Counted from the stretch's first letter, positions 26,777-35,986 are shown. The stretch: 64,000 nt of DNA from CBDFNC01 sp965249895 (GCA_965249895.1 CBDFNC010000001.1:496001-560000), one strand, 5' to 3'. Made by a program: numbers and translations. The notes: generated by a model from the letters alone, not told the origin.

Positions 26777-29683
26777 TTAGGCCAGGTTAAGCTTTGTTTG
26801 AGTTGTCAGCTCTCCAACTGCCCGGTTGCGCCCGCGGGTCTTTGCCTGGTAAAGGGCTTGATCTACTCGTTTTATAAGCTCGAAAGCAGTTTCCCCCTGC
26901 TTGTATTGGGCATAACCTATACTCGCGGTTTTATGGTTGGCAGTATCAAATTGATGGCCGGCAATACTAATTCGTAATTTTTCTGCTAGTTGGGCCGCTC
27001 CCGAAAGCTGGGTCTTAGGGCAAACGATCATAAACTCTTCTCCTCCCCAACGGCCTACTTTATCGCTGGTTCTGGCCTGTTGAGTTAATACTTCGGCAAA
27101 ATCTATCAGCAGTTGATCACCTACCTGGTGCCCCCAGGTATCGTTGACGGATTTAAAGTTATCAATGTCCAGCAGTAGTACAGAAAACTCCTCTTTATAC
27201 CTCTGATTTAGATGGACCTGATTGGTTATCTCAGTTTCAACAGCGGCTCTGTTGTTTATCTGAGTCAACTTATCAGTGATGGCGAGCTCTTTTAAAATTT
27301 TGTTGTAGCGGCTGAGCTGCATGTGCCGGTACAACATAAAGCAGCCAAATAAGGCGACCAGTCCAAGTGTCTTAACATACAGGGTATAGTCCACCATTCG
27401 ATCAATTTTGATTGAAACCCATTTATTGAATATATCTCTGTGCTCTTGCTCTGAGATACCTGCCAGCCCTTTTTCCAAAATGGAGAGCAGCATAGGTTCA
27501 TCATTGCGTACCGCCATGGACAGATGCATATCTATATCGGAATAACCAGCGATTTTCAGGTTGGTCAGGCCAAACTTACTAATGTTATAGGAAGCCACGG
27601 GAAGGACGGCTAGGGTAGCGAATATTTCACCAGATGATACTTTTTTAAAGGCTTGTTCGGTGCTCTGCGTTTCTATGATTCTAATATGTTTATATTGCTC
27701 TCTTAATGCGGGTATCAATCCGGAGCCGGATTTTCTCGCAATACCTTTATCTTTGATTTCTTCAATGGAGTTAATAAAGGGTGAATCATCCCGGGTGATA
27801 ATGACCACCTTATAGTCCATATAGGGTTTAGTAAAACTGGCATATTTCGCTTTTTTCTCTGTATATATCACGGCTGGCAAGATATCACAGCGGCGCTGTT
27901 TTAATTGATTTTGGCTTTCGATCCAGGACTGAGTGGCGATGGGTTCGATTTTAATATTATGGCCAATCCTACTTTCTAGCAGCTTAACGGTATCTATGGC
28001 GATCCCTGCTGGTGCATGGGTCTGATTGTCAATATATTCGATGGGGCTCCAGTCTGGGTTGTTACACATTCGAACTGTATGTTTTTGTTCAAGGTAGGTC
28101 TTCTCCCAAAAGCTTAAACCCAGCTTATCATTGGTCCCTTGCAGCTCTTTTTTGAGCCATTTACGTTTTAGCAGGGTCATTTCCTCCGGGCTGATTTGGC
28201 TCATGGCTTTTTTTAATATATCCCTGAGTACGGGAAGGTCGTTACGTACGCCTAAAGTAAGTCTGGAGGAGAATCGGGTATCTTTTAACTCCGCGGTTGC
28301 GCGGATACTGGTGATGGTTTTTTGCTGAAGCACATAGCTGGCCACATTAAAGTCTTCTAATAACGCATCAGCATTTTCCAAAACCACAGCTTCTATGGCC
28401 TGGGAGATATTTTTGGTTTTTAGCAGCTTTATTTCAGGGTAATTGGCCTCCAGTATTTCTTGGTAGAAAAAGCCCTTGGTGACGGCCAGGGTTTTACCAT
28501 TCAGGTCTTCTAATGAAGTGAAATTATCCCCTTCCTTGGCGAAGATACCTGAGCTGGAATTGATATAGTCATGGGTAAAAAGCAGAAAGTCCTTTCGGGA
28601 CTTTGTGGGGACTATATTGAGCATGACATCCAACCGCTTTTGCTGGACCATTTGTAAAAACTGGCTCCAGCTGGGACCGGATATATATTCAACATCCATT
28701 CCCAGTTTGCTGGCGAGCATGTTCATATAATCGATGGAGAGCCCTTTTGGCAGGCCATTTTCGTTATAGTTAAACGGCGGCCAATAGGTTTCATTATGTA
28801 CTTTTAAAATCGGGTAATTTTTAATAAATTCTTGTTCATATTGGGTCAGGTCTATTTTTTTTTCGCCGCTGCCAAACCATTTATCTCTGAGGTAAAGGAG
28901 CTCTTCATCGCTGACCTTTTCGATGGCCTTTTGCAATATACTTTGTAATAGTGGCCAGTCATTTCTGATCCCCAGGTTTAACTTATTGGAAAAACGTGGG
29001 TCCTCTATTGTAGAGGCTGCTTTGATCCCTGATATCTGATGTTTCTTCAATAAATAGTTGATAACACAAAATTCACCGATAGCGGCGGTGGCTTTTTTCT
29101 GTGCCACTGCATCCAGTGCATCTTTCAGATCTTTGGTGAGGAGTAAGTTGATTTGCGGATAATAGCGCTTGATTAACTCTTCCGTATAGAAGCCTTCAGG
29201 TAACGCTACTGTCTCTCCATGTAGGTCTTTGAGTGATGCTGCTTGCTGGTAATCATCTCTGGAGAAAATTGCGGTAAAAGGTTCGAGGTAGCTTTGGGTA
29301 AAAAGAATGTATTCGCGTCTGTCTGGTGTGTTGATAATATTCAGCATCACATCTAGCTGCTTAGTTTTGAGCAAATCAAGAAACTGACCCCAGCTTGGTC
29401 CGGAGATATACTCCACTTCGATGCCAATTTTTTTGGCCAGCAGGTTCATATAATCTATAGAGAACCCTTTTTCCCGCCCCTCTTCGTGATAATTAAACGG
29501 GGCCCAGTTTAATTCGTTATGTACGCGAATTTTAGGATGCTGAACAATAAATTCAGCTTCTTGCTCCGTTAGCTTAAGTGCATTGCTGTATATGTGTTGG
29601 CTAGTGGTATTACTGGCCACAACCTGGCTTACACCCGAAAGTAACATGAGAAACAACAATACGAAGCGGAGCACTATATTCAT
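26777..29683 (-). CDS. Diguanylate cyclase with three periplasmic solute-binding domains
   Basis: 968 residues. A signal peptide or anchor (about 1-23) precedes three consecutive SBP_bac_3-type domains (about 45-270, 290-520 and 535-765). The first two are close duplicates, sharing LKVHNETYWPPFNYNENGLPKG/IRVHNELNWAPFNYHEEG and the VEYISGPSWxQFL block. The third (TVRMCNNPDWSPIEYIDN) is more divergent. After a membrane helix (about 780-797) comes GGDEF (KLTQINNRAAVE, LLDIDNFKSVNDTWGHQVGD, GRWGGEEFMIV, with RTSD inhibitory site five residues before). It should make c-di-GMP in response to amino-acid-like ligands outside the membrane. Monocistronic. Confidence 0.92.
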   Translation of the reverse strand: MNIVLRFVLLFLMLLSGVSQVVASNTTSQHIYSNALKLTEQEAEFIVQHPKIRVHNELNWAPFNYHEEGREKGFSIDYMNLLAKKIGIEVEYISGPSWGQFLDLLKTKQLDVMLNIINTPDRREYILFTQSYLEPFTAIFSRDDYQQAASLKDLHGETVALPEGFYTEELIKRYYPQINLLLTKDLKDALDAVAQKKATAAIGEFCVINYLLKKHQISGIKAASTIEDPRFSNKLNLGIRNDWPLLQSILQKAIEKVSDEELLYLRDKWFGSGEKKIDLTQYEQEFIKNYPILKVHNETYWPPFNYNENGLPKGLSIDYMNMLASKLGMDVEYISGPSWSQFLQMVQQKRLDVMLNIVPTKSRKDFLLFTHDYINSSSGIFAKEGDNFTSLEDLNGKTLAVTKGFFYQEILEANYPEIKLLKTKNISQAIEAVVLENADALLEDFNVASYVLQQKTITSIRATAELKDTRFSSRLTLGVRNDLPVLRDILKKAMSQISPEEMTLLKRKWLKKELQGTNDKLGLSFWEKTYLEQKHTVRMCNNPDWSPIEYIDNQTHAPAGIAIDTVKLLESRIGHNIKIEPIATQSWIESQNQLKQRRCDILPAVIYTEKKAKYASFTKPYMDYKVVIITRDDSPFINSIEEIKDKGIARKSGSGLIPALREQYKHIRIIETQSTEQAFKKVSSGEIFATLAVLPVASYNISKFGLTNLKIAGYSDIDMHLSMAVRNDEPMLLSILEKGLAGISEQEHRDIFNKWVSIKIDRMVDYTLYVKTLGLVALFGCFMLYRHMQLSRYNKILKELAITDKLTQINNRAAVETEITNQVHLNQRYKEEFSVLLLDIDNFKSVNDTWGHQVGDQLLIDFAEVLTQQARTSDKVGRWGGEEFMIVCPKTQLSGAAQLAEKLRISIAGHQFDTANHKTASIGYAQYKQGETAFELIKRVDQALYQAKTRGRNRAVGELTTQTKLNLA

Positions 29684-29903
29684 GTGTTAAATGTTTATAA
29701 ATAAAAATATCATTTTAATGTTAATCGCCAGGCCAGACTATTACTTAGATCCCAACTATTGGTTGTTATGGATTAGTTACTTATGATTGTATCAATAACC
29801 CTGTGTGTCGGGTGAATTATGCTGTTAGGTAATGGGTATTAGGGTTATTCTGGTTAATTGCCCTGAAATATATTTTGTATCGGGTGATATATGTACTGGG
29901 ACT

Positions 29904-30050
29904 GGTCAAACCTGGGTAACAGATCCAGATAGATCTGTAGGAGTCGAACCCATCTCAGGGATGAGATGTAAAGCGCATGGATGCACGTTCGGCGAATATA
30001 GCGATCGCTGTGTTCGCACTTTCTTCCGCAAAGAGGCATTCATTCCTACA
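29904..30050. repeat. Composite dispersed repeat, copy at 29904
   Basis: The copy starts with GGTCAAACCTGGGTAACAG and AGATCTG, continues with TGTAGGAGTCGAACC-CATCTCAGGGATGAGATG and GTTCGGCGAATATAGCG, and closes with AAAGAGGCATTCATTCCTACA. The outer TGTAGGA and TCCTACA are inverted. It closely matches the copy at 44097-44243. No gene lies in 29684-30092 apart from this. Confidence 0.8.
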
Positions 30051-30369
30051 GAGACCGCTACAGTTGTTACCCTGTAATTTGATGGGTTCAGATTATTTTC
30101 TCCTCGCTGCCCATATTAAACCACAGCCCAACAAGAAAATGCTCCAGATCGTCGGCTCAGGAATGCCCCGTGGAGGTGGTGGAGGTAGCTGACTCGGTAA
30201 AGTAGCGGGTCCCAAGGAGTTGATAAACAAAATATCACTGTTAGTAAAGGTTGAAAATGGCACCAGGCAGGGCCAATCTACACTAGCTAGTTTTTACCTG
30301 TAAAAACAAAAAGATACCCTTATTTTCTGGACAAAACACCTGATTTGAGTAAAGATGCTATCTCTCAAG

Positions 30370-30387
30370 TAAATACACGAGAGATAG
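30370..30387 (+). promoter_or_regulatory. Hairpin in front of the DUF4338-transposase gene
   Basis: CTATCTCTC (from 30358) pairs with GAGAGATAG (ending at 30387) around a 12-base loop. The structure lies immediately upstream of the TTG start at 30389 and covers the place where a ribosome-binding site would be. It may dampen transposase translation. Confidence 0.4.
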
Positions 30388-30388
30388 T

Positions 30389-31228
30389 TTGCTGCATTCA
30401 CCACTCAAAATCAGGCTTGTTGAAGCATCGGAAGAGCCGCTTTTTCGCGAGCTTATGCAAACTCACCACTACCTTGGTGCACTGCCAAAAATTGGCAACA
30501 CCATCTGGTATTTTGCCACCGTAGATAATCAACCGGTGGCATTGTTAAGCTTCTCCGCTGCTGCTCTTAAGTGCTCCGCTAGGGATCAGTGGATTGGTTG
30601 GGGCTACCGCCACCAGTATGACAGACTCAACTTAGTGGCGAATAATTCACGCTTCCTTATCCTGCCCGGCTGTCACGTCAAAAACCGCGCTTCACAGATC
30701 CTGTCTCTATGTCGACGCAGGATCCAGCAAGACTGGATAGAGCGATTTTCCTACCCCTTGCTACTGTTAGAAACCTTTGTCGATCCCGAGCGTTACCAGG
30801 GCACGATTTATCGCGCATCAAACTGGCTCCTAGTCGGTTCAACCAAAGGCTATAGCCGCACACGCGACCATTACAGCGAGCGCACACAGTCACGCAAATT
30901 AGTCTTTGTTCAGCCACTGCAACGCAATGTACAAGCTTTACTTTCTCGTCCTTTGCTTAATGACCGTTATCGAACAGGGGGGATGAGACGGATGAAACTC
31001 ACTGCCAATCAAATGCTATCACTTTATGATGTATTTCAAGGTGTCGATGACTGTCGCCGTGCACAAGGCAAAAAACATCACATGCCTACCATTCTTTCTT
31101 TGTCCGTAGCAGCAGTGCTTTGTGGCATGGTGGGATACAAAGATATCTCCATCTGGGTACAGGCCTTAGGTCAAAAAGCACGCAGTCGTTTCAGATGCCG
31201 AAAACGCGATGGAAAATATGAAGTACCC
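30389..31228 (+). pseudogene. DUF4338 (DruA-like) domain plus ISAs1 transposase N-terminus, truncated
   Basis: The start is TTG at 30389. Residues about 15-190 form a DUF4338 domain (THHYLGALPKIGNTIWYF, VALLSFSAAALKC, RDQWIGWGYRHQYDRLNLVANNSRFLI, LLLETFVDPERYQGTIYRASNW). Residues about 205-280 match the ISAs1 transposase-associated N-terminus (LSLYDVFQGVDDCRRAQGKKH, MPTILSLSVAAVLCGMVGYKDISIW). The frame is cut at codon KYEVP by the IS1634-like insertion and then reads nonsense to a stop at 31258. The rest of the gene resumes at 33232 (SRTVIRNALIS). DUF4338 is also the DruA component of Druantia defence, but here it is part of a transposase. Confidence 0.82.
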
Positions 31229-31270
31229 GACATTCCGCACCATTTGCATCTCACCTAGATAATTTAAAAA

Positions 31271-31286
31271 TGTGATCTATCTCACT
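31271..31286. promoter_or_regulatory. CRP-like site in the left end of the IS1634-like element
   Basis: TGTGATCTATCTCACT fits TGTGA-N6-TCACA with one mismatch and lies about 110 bases before the transposase ATG. It may place transposase transcription under CRP control, but chance occurrence is possible. Confidence 0.35.
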
Positions 31287-31396
31287 TTAGCGTGTCCAAT
31301 GTCTGAAAGATCACAGAAACTATAGCCAAAAGATCACAAGCCTCTGACCGCTGCCATGGCACAATCGTCCCAGGATATGTATTAACGGGGAGCGCT

Positions 31397-33058
31397 ATGG
31401 CCGCCATCAACACCAGCATTAAATCGGGACAGATCCGGGTTGAAACTCTCGGCCACCATGGCCTGGTTGCCGGCTTCGTCGACAAGCTCAAACTGGTCGA
31501 ACGCATCGACGCCAGACTGCCGGTGTCCAAACAGCATGGCTCCAAGCTCAGCCATGGCCAGCGTATCAAGGCCATGATCATCAACGGCCTGGGCTTCACT
31601 CAGAACCCCATTTATCTATCGCCCCAGTTTTTTGAAGACAAAGCGGTTTCCCTGTTATTTGGCGAAGGTGTCGAGGCCGCCCAGTTGAACGATGACGCGC
31701 TGGGCCGTACCCTGGACGCCTGTTACGAATACGGTGTCACTGCGCTGCTCGCCGAGATTGCCAATGAGATCCACCAGGAATTCACCCCGCCCGGTAGACG
31801 GCAAACCCTCCGGTTGGACAGCACCAGCTTCAAATTAGTGGGCGAGTATGATCTCGAACACCTTTACCTGGAAGGCGAGTCCAGACCGCCCTTGCCCAAG
31901 CAGGGCTACTCCAAAGATCACCGGCCGGATCTCAAACAACTCGTCTTGTCCCTGATCGTCAGCGGTCCGGCGGACTTACCGATCTGGAGCGAAGGCCTGG
32001 ACGGCAACAGCCAGGACAAAGCCAGCTTCCACGCCACCCTAGCCAAACTCCAGTCCTTCCGCCAAGCACTGGAGAACAGGCCGGAGCTGCTGGTTATCGC
32101 GGATTCGGCGCTCTACGTCCACGGAAAACTGCTGACAGCGGCCTACCTCTGGGTCACTCGGGCGCCAGAAAGCGTAAAAGCGGTCAAACTCCTGGTCGAG
32201 GCCGATACCAGTGACTTCGCCTGGCAGCCGCTGGAACAAGGTTATCAAGGTGTCTTGCTGGGCCAGGTGGAGCGCGGGCTGAAGCAGCAGTGGCTGCTGG
32301 TCCACTCCAGCCAGGCCGAGCAAAGAGAGTGTCGCACTCTGGACAAGCGCATCGCCAAAGCCGGGGCCGAAGCGGAAAGCCAGGCCCGCAAACTGGCCGG
32401 GCAGGCCTTTGCCTGCAAACAAGACGCGCGCAACGCGGCGGCGCAGTTTGAGCGTAAACTCAAATACCACCGGCTTAGTCACGTTGAGGTCAGCGAGGTG
32501 AAAAAACACGCAGGTCGTGGTCGGCCGAAAAAAAACGCCGAGCCTGAGGTGTCGCACTACCGGCTCGAACTTGAGTCGACTCCCTGCCAGGACAAGATCC
32601 GGCCGCACCGTAACAAGCTGGGCCGTTTCGTGCTGGCGACCAATGAACTGGGCAACCAGGAGGTCGCTGGCCTGCTCGCCGCCTACAAATCGCAACAAGG
32701 GGTCGAGCGGGGTTTCCGCCTGATCAAAGACCCTCAGTTTCACCTCAATGGGGTGTTCTTGAAAAAGCCGGAGCGGATCGAGGCGTTGATGATGGTGATG
32801 ACGCTGTGCCTGATGGTGTACAACGCAGGCCAATACCAATTGCGGGAAAACCTAAAAACAGCAGATGAAACCGTGCTTAACCAAGTGGGCAAGCCCACCG
32901 CCACCCCGACGATGAGGTGGATCTTCCAACGGATGAACGGGATCCACTTAGTGAATGCGCCAGGGCTAGCTGCCTGCGTCACTGGGTTGACGGAAGAAAA
33001 GGAGAAAATCCTCCGCCTGTGCGGTAAAGAGATAGCGCGGCTCTACCAGTTGGAATGA
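31397..33058 (+). CDS. IS1634-family transposase
   Basis: 553 residues, intact, DDE type. Family segments are QIRVETLGHHGLVAGFVDKL, HGQRIKAMIINGLGF, LRLDSTSFKLVGEYD (first Asp), LVIADSALY (second Asp) and a long GAEAESQARKLAGQAFACKQDA helical region. KSQQGVERGFRLIKDPQFHLNGVFLKKPERIEALMMVMTL carries the Glu and is typical of IS1634. GGGGAG stands before the ATG. Codon use is strongly GC-rich compared with neighbours, indicating horizontal transfer. Confidence 0.95.
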   Translation: MAAINTSIKSGQIRVETLGHHGLVAGFVDKLKLVERIDARLPVSKQHGSKLSHGQRIKAMIINGLGFTQNPIYLSPQFFEDKAVSLLFGEGVEAAQLNDDALGRTLDACYEYGVTALLAEIANEIHQEFTPPGRRQTLRLDSTSFKLVGEYDLEHLYLEGESRPPLPKQGYSKDHRPDLKQLVLSLIVSGPADLPIWSEGLDGNSQDKASFHATLAKLQSFRQALENRPELLVIADSALYVHGKLLTAAYLWVTRAPESVKAVKLLVEADTSDFAWQPLEQGYQGVLLGQVERGLKQQWLLVHSSQAEQRECRTLDKRIAKAGAEAESQARKLAGQAFACKQDARNAAAQFERKLKYHRLSHVEVSEVKKHAGRGRPKKNAEPEVSHYRLELESTPCQDKIRPHRNKLGRFVLATNELGNQEVAGLLAAYKSQQGVERGFRLIKDPQFHLNGVFLKKPERIEALMMVMTLCLMVYNAGQYQLRENLKTADETVLNQVGKPTATPTMRWIFQRMNGIHLVNAPGLAACVTGLTEEKEKILRLCGKEIARLYQLE

Positions 33059-33223
33059 GCGGCGGAAAAGAAAAACACATACTGTGCCCCGGCGCGGTAG
33101 GCTTGATGATCCCGAAATTTAAGACTGCCGCTTCTGGCTTAGGTGGAGAGACGGTTCAGAGGGCTGGCGACAACGCCTGGGCGAGAAAATAATGCTGCCA
33201 GCATAAATCGCTGCGGAATGTCG

Positions 33224-33457
33224 GAAGTACCCAGCCGAACCGTTATTCGCAATGCGCTGATTAGTGTAAACCCAGAGCAGCTGGATCGAGCGCTGAATAC
33301 CTGGAATGCACAATATGCTGAGATCGATGAAAGTTTGGCTATCGATGGCAAAACCATGTGCTCAGCCATTGATGAAAAAGGCCTGCAAACTCATATCATG
33401 AGTGCCGTTGGCCATGATAGCGGGCGCTGCTACACCCAAAAAAAGTCGGTACATTAG
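33224..33457 (+). pseudogene. ISAs1-type transposase, middle fragment
   Basis: Resumes the reading frame cut by the IS1634-like element: SRTVIRNALISVNPEQLDRAL, then DESLAIDGKTMCSAIDEKGLQTHIMSAVGHDSG, the first catalytic Asp region of ISAs1 transposases. The frame ends at a stop a few codons after CYTQKK, at a run of seven A. There the sequence needs one more A, or a -1 ribosomal slip at A-AAA-AAG, to continue into the C-terminal part. Confidence 0.8.
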
Positions 33458-34182
33458 CCGTTGATGGGAGTGACGAAGAAAAGCAAACCAATGAAATCAA
33501 AATTGCTGCACCAATGCTGGATGCGATTGATATTAAAGGTCGAACCATCACCGCTGACGCCTTGCTTACCCAGCGTGAACTGGCTAAATACCTGGTCGGT
33601 GAGCGAGGTGCGCATTATCACTTCACGGTAAAAGCTAACCAGAAAAACCTGCTGTCTGATATTAAATTGTATTTTGACAATGTTACTGACGATGCGGGTG
33701 CTATTCAGCTTGGTCAGGGTGAGCATGGTCGGATTGAAACCCGAAAAATATGGACGACCACGGCACTGAATGATTATCTCGAGTTCCCCTATGTACGCCA
33801 GGCCTTTATGGTTGAGCGTGACAGCATCGACAAAAAAACCGGCAAGCCAAGTCATGAGATAGTGTATGGCATTACCAGCGTGCCTGAGGAGGAAGCAAAC
33901 GCTAAGCGTGTGCTTAAGGATAATCGAGGTCACTGGTCAGTAGAGATCTGCCATTATATGATTGATTGGAATTACGATGAAGATCGTAGCCAGATTCGAA
34001 CAGGATTTGGTCCCGAGAATATTACACGCTTACGGCGCTTTACTATTGGCCTGCTTAAAAGCCGGAAGAGCAAAGAAACGATCCCAGAAATGATGAAAAA
34101 GCTGATGTTAAACGTAAGGGCGGTGTTTGACTGTTTGAAAATGACTAAAAACTCCAGACCTGCAGCGGTTTGCAAGGATTAG
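33443..34182 (+). pseudogene. ISAs1-type transposase, C-terminal fragment
   Basis: In the frame reached after the A7 tract the sequence reads VGTLAVDGSDEEKQTNEIK, ITADALLTQRELAKYLVGERGAHYHFTVKANQ, RDSIDKKTGKPSHEIVYGITSV and RVLKDNRGHWSVEICHYMIDWNYDEDRSQIR. This is the complete second half of the DDE domain including the catalytic Glu helix (NRGHWSVE). It ends normally. With the nested insertion upstream, the protein cannot be made as a whole. Confidence 0.82.
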
Positions 34183-34472
34183 CGTAGATTCGCCGTGACG
34201 CTCCTCAAGGAGAGCGCTACTAGCTCAATATTTATTGTACCAGTGTCGCCGAGATTAAAAGGATCGAGTCCGGGAAACCGTTGCACTATGGTGTCAGTGT
34301 TCCCTAAGCCGGGAGGCATAGGGAGAACGTTACTTTCCAGCGGGATTATACCACCTCCGGGAACCAGGTTGGATAAGTCAACAAAAGCTGTGCCTGCCGG
34401 GGTGGTGAACAGGTCAAACCCTGGGCTTATGGGGCTTGCCGCTGCCTTAAGTGGGACAACTAGTACCCGAGA

Positions 34473-34688
34473 TCATAAGTCCGTGCAAATTTGCTCGTTA
34501 TTTGTACGGCCGTTAATTTCTAGCGGGCTAACCCTTTTAAGCACCAGCGTGTTCTTATCTTCAATTGTCCACTCAAACTCTTCCCCTTTCTCCATGCTTA
34601 AGGCTTCAGCAATCGCTGCTGGCATATTGAGGTAAAAGGATTTATTAGTCGGTCTTTGTACTTTTTGTATTTTTACTTTGTAACCCAT
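34473..34688 (-). CDS. AbrB/MazE-like small DNA-binding protein inside the IS630-like element
   Basis: 71 residues. The swapped-hairpin AbrB-type pattern is visible in VKIQKVQRPTNKSFYLNMPAAIAEALSMEKGEEFEWTIEDKNTLVLKRV. Such proteins bind DNA as dimers, often as antitoxins or autorepressors. Its stop lies only 10 bases inside the left inverted repeat, so the gene belongs to the mobile element. It is divergent from the transposase across a 65-base space holding a perfect inverted repeat (34722-34745). It may therefore repress both genes. No toxin partner is adjacent. Confidence 0.8.
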   Translation of the reverse strand: MGYKVKIQKVQRPTNKSFYLNMPAAIAEALSMEKGEEFEWTIEDKNTLVLKRVSPLEINGRTNNEQICTDL

Positions 34689-34721
34689 TGTCTTCCCAAA
34701 GCTGATTAGCTGCTACACCAT

Positions 34722-34745
34722 AAATATAGTATATTAACTATATTT
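34722..34745. promoter_or_regulatory. Perfect inverted repeat AAATATAGT-N6-ACTATATTT
   Basis: Two 9-base arms around ATATTA lie between the divergent AbrB-like and transposase genes, 9 bases before the transposase ATG. The position and symmetry fit an operator for the AbrB-like protein, controlling both promoters. The role is inferred. Confidence 0.55.
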
Positions 34746-34753
34746 GGCTGGCG

Positions 34754-35986
34754 ATGAATACCTTATTTCCTACGCAATATGCAAATGACATCACTACAAC
34801 TATTTTATCAATGTTGCGATGTTACACCAGCCCAGCCTGTATTCTGACTCGGTTAAAGGCTGTCTTGCTCATTAACGAGACCTTTAATATGAACAAAGTA
34901 GCCAGAGAATTGGGGGTTAGTTGTAATTTCGTCATTAAGTGGAGGGACAGAGCTCGGTTGTTGTTTGCTGCCTGGCCCACTGACTTGGTGAGCAAAAAAG
35001 ACAAGCAAGGTTTCTTATGTGAAGCTTTCTCAGATCCGCCCAGAAGCGGGGCGCCGCTGACCTATACCGAAGAGCAGCTATGTAATCTGATGGCTCTGGC
35101 GCTAAAAGAGCCGACCAAATGTGGAAGAGAAATTACTCATTGGACACATACAGAACTGGCCGATGAAGCGAATATACAACAATTAGCCTCAGGGATATCA
35201 AAAAGCACTGTCGGACGTTTTCTCAGACAGGTCGATATCAGGCCACATCGCTCTACCTACTGGCTTAACCCCAAGGTTAAGGATGACGAGGAGTTTAAGA
35301 AGGAAGTCAATCATGTCTGTGATACCTATCATCAAGCCTCAATGCTGGCCGAGGAGAATGTTATCACTGTGTCAGTAGATGAAAAAACAGGTATCCAGGC
35401 ATTAGAGCGCATTTCGCCTGATAAGCCAACAAAACAAGGAATGATTGAAAAGCGGGAGTTTGAATATAAACGTCACGGAACGCTCAGTCTGACGCCAAGT
35501 TTCAATATAGTGACTGGTCAGATAATGAATTATCGTATCGCTGAAACACGCAACGAGGTGGATTTCTGTGAGCATATAAAACAAACGGTGGCGACATCCC
35601 CGGAAAGTACCTGGGTGATAGTGACGGACCAATTGAATGTGCATAAGTCGGAAACGCTGGTTCGATTTGTCGCAGAACGTTGTGGCATAGATGAAGAGCT
35701 TGGCGTTAAGGGAAAATCAGGTATCCTCAAGGATACCGTGTCCAGGCAGCAATTTTTGAGTGATAAATCTCATCGCATCCGTTTTGTTTATACACCAAAG
35801 CACTGCTCATGGTTGAACCAGGTCGAGATTTGGTTTGGCATCTTATCGCGAAAGTTACTCAAGCGGGGAAACTTCACTAGCTTGGAGGATCTACGAGGGA
35901 AACTGACCCGGTTTATCAGCTATTTTAATAAACAGCTGGCGAAACCATTTAAATGGACTTACAAAGGGAAGGTATTGACGGCCTGA
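34754..35986 (+). CDS. IS630-family transposase
   Basis: 410 residues, intact. The N-terminal helix-turn-helix is in MNKVARELGVSCNFVIKWRDRA. A second HTH follows with SGISKSTVGRFLRQVDIRPHRSTYWL. The DDE catalytic core has TVSVDEKTGIQA (Asp), WVIVTDQLNVHKSE (Asp) and CSWLNQVEIWFGILSRKLLKRG (Glu), the order of IS630/Tc1-mariner transposases. It ends 43 bases inside the right inverted repeat border. With both ends and the TA duplication present the element is probably still mobile. Confidence 0.94.
   Translation: MNTLFPTQYANDITTTILSMLRCYTSPACILTRLKAVLLINETFNMNKVARELGVSCNFVIKWRDRARLLFAAWPTDLVSKKDKQGFLCEAFSDPPRSGAPLTYTEEQLCNLMALALKEPTKCGREITHWTHTELADEANIQQLASGISKSTVGRFLRQVDIRPHRSTYWLNPKVKDDEEFKKEVNHVCDTYHQASMLAEENVITVSVDEKTGIQALERISPDKPTKQGMIEKREFEYKRHGTLSLTPSFNIVTGQIMNYRIAETRNEVDFCEHIKQTVATSPESTWVIVTDQLNVHKSETLVRFVAERCGIDEELGVKGKSGILKDTVSRQQFLSDKSHRIRFVYTPKHCSWLNQVEIWFGILSRKLLKRGNFTSLEDLRGKLTRFISYFNKQLAKPFKWTYKGKVLTA

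Larger units (their letters stand above)
31228..33223 (+). mobile_element. IS1634-like insertion sequence nested in the ISAs1-type element
   Basis: Both ends read CGACATTCCGCA inward, with partial matching for about 20 bases. The element is flanked by an exact 8-bp direct repeat GAAGTACC (31220-31227 and 33224-33231). Removing it with one repeat copy restores the transposase frame ...KYEVP-SRTVIRN. It carries one intact transposase gene and is visibly more GC-rich than the surrounding DNA, so it is probably a recent arrival. Confidence 0.88.
30268..34197 (+). mobile_element. DUF4338/ISAs1-type insertion sequence, itself interrupted
   Basis: Imperfect terminal inverted repeats bound it. The left end is CAGGGCCAATCTACACTAG and the right end, read in reverse, is CACGGCGAATCTACGCTAA. 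It encodes a DUF4338 domain followed by an ISAs1-type transposase on the plus strand. A 1996-bp IS1634-like element sits inside at 31228-33223. Without that the element would be about 1.9 kb. It lies within the PEP-CTERM gene. No direct target duplication is visible at its ends, yet the host reading frame joins exactly when it is removed. A second lesion (frameshift near 33440) suggests it is inactive. Confidence 0.8.

Noticed and set aside
29940..29975. tRNA-like GTCGAACC and stem segments in the dispersed repeats
   Set aside because: The resemblance to a T-arm is limited to a few bases; no acceptor, D or anticodon arm can be folded, and the same sequence recurs as a repeat.
30389..31228. 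Druantia anti-phage component (DruA)
   Set aside because: The DUF4338 domain is fused to an ISAs1 transposase within element ends and no other Druantia gene is present.
32039..32839. 266-residue frame antisense to the IS1634-type transposase
   Set aside because: A by-product of high GC content opposite a clear transposase.
34195..34635. 146-residue plus-strand frame between insertion sequences
   Set aside because: It is the antisense of the PEP-CTERM gene fragment and of the AbrB-like gene; both minus-strand readings are better supported.
34473..34688. AbrB-like protein as the antitoxin of a toxin-antitoxin pair
   Set aside because: No toxin-like gene is adjacent and the gene lies within IS630-like ends, so a role in the element is more likely.
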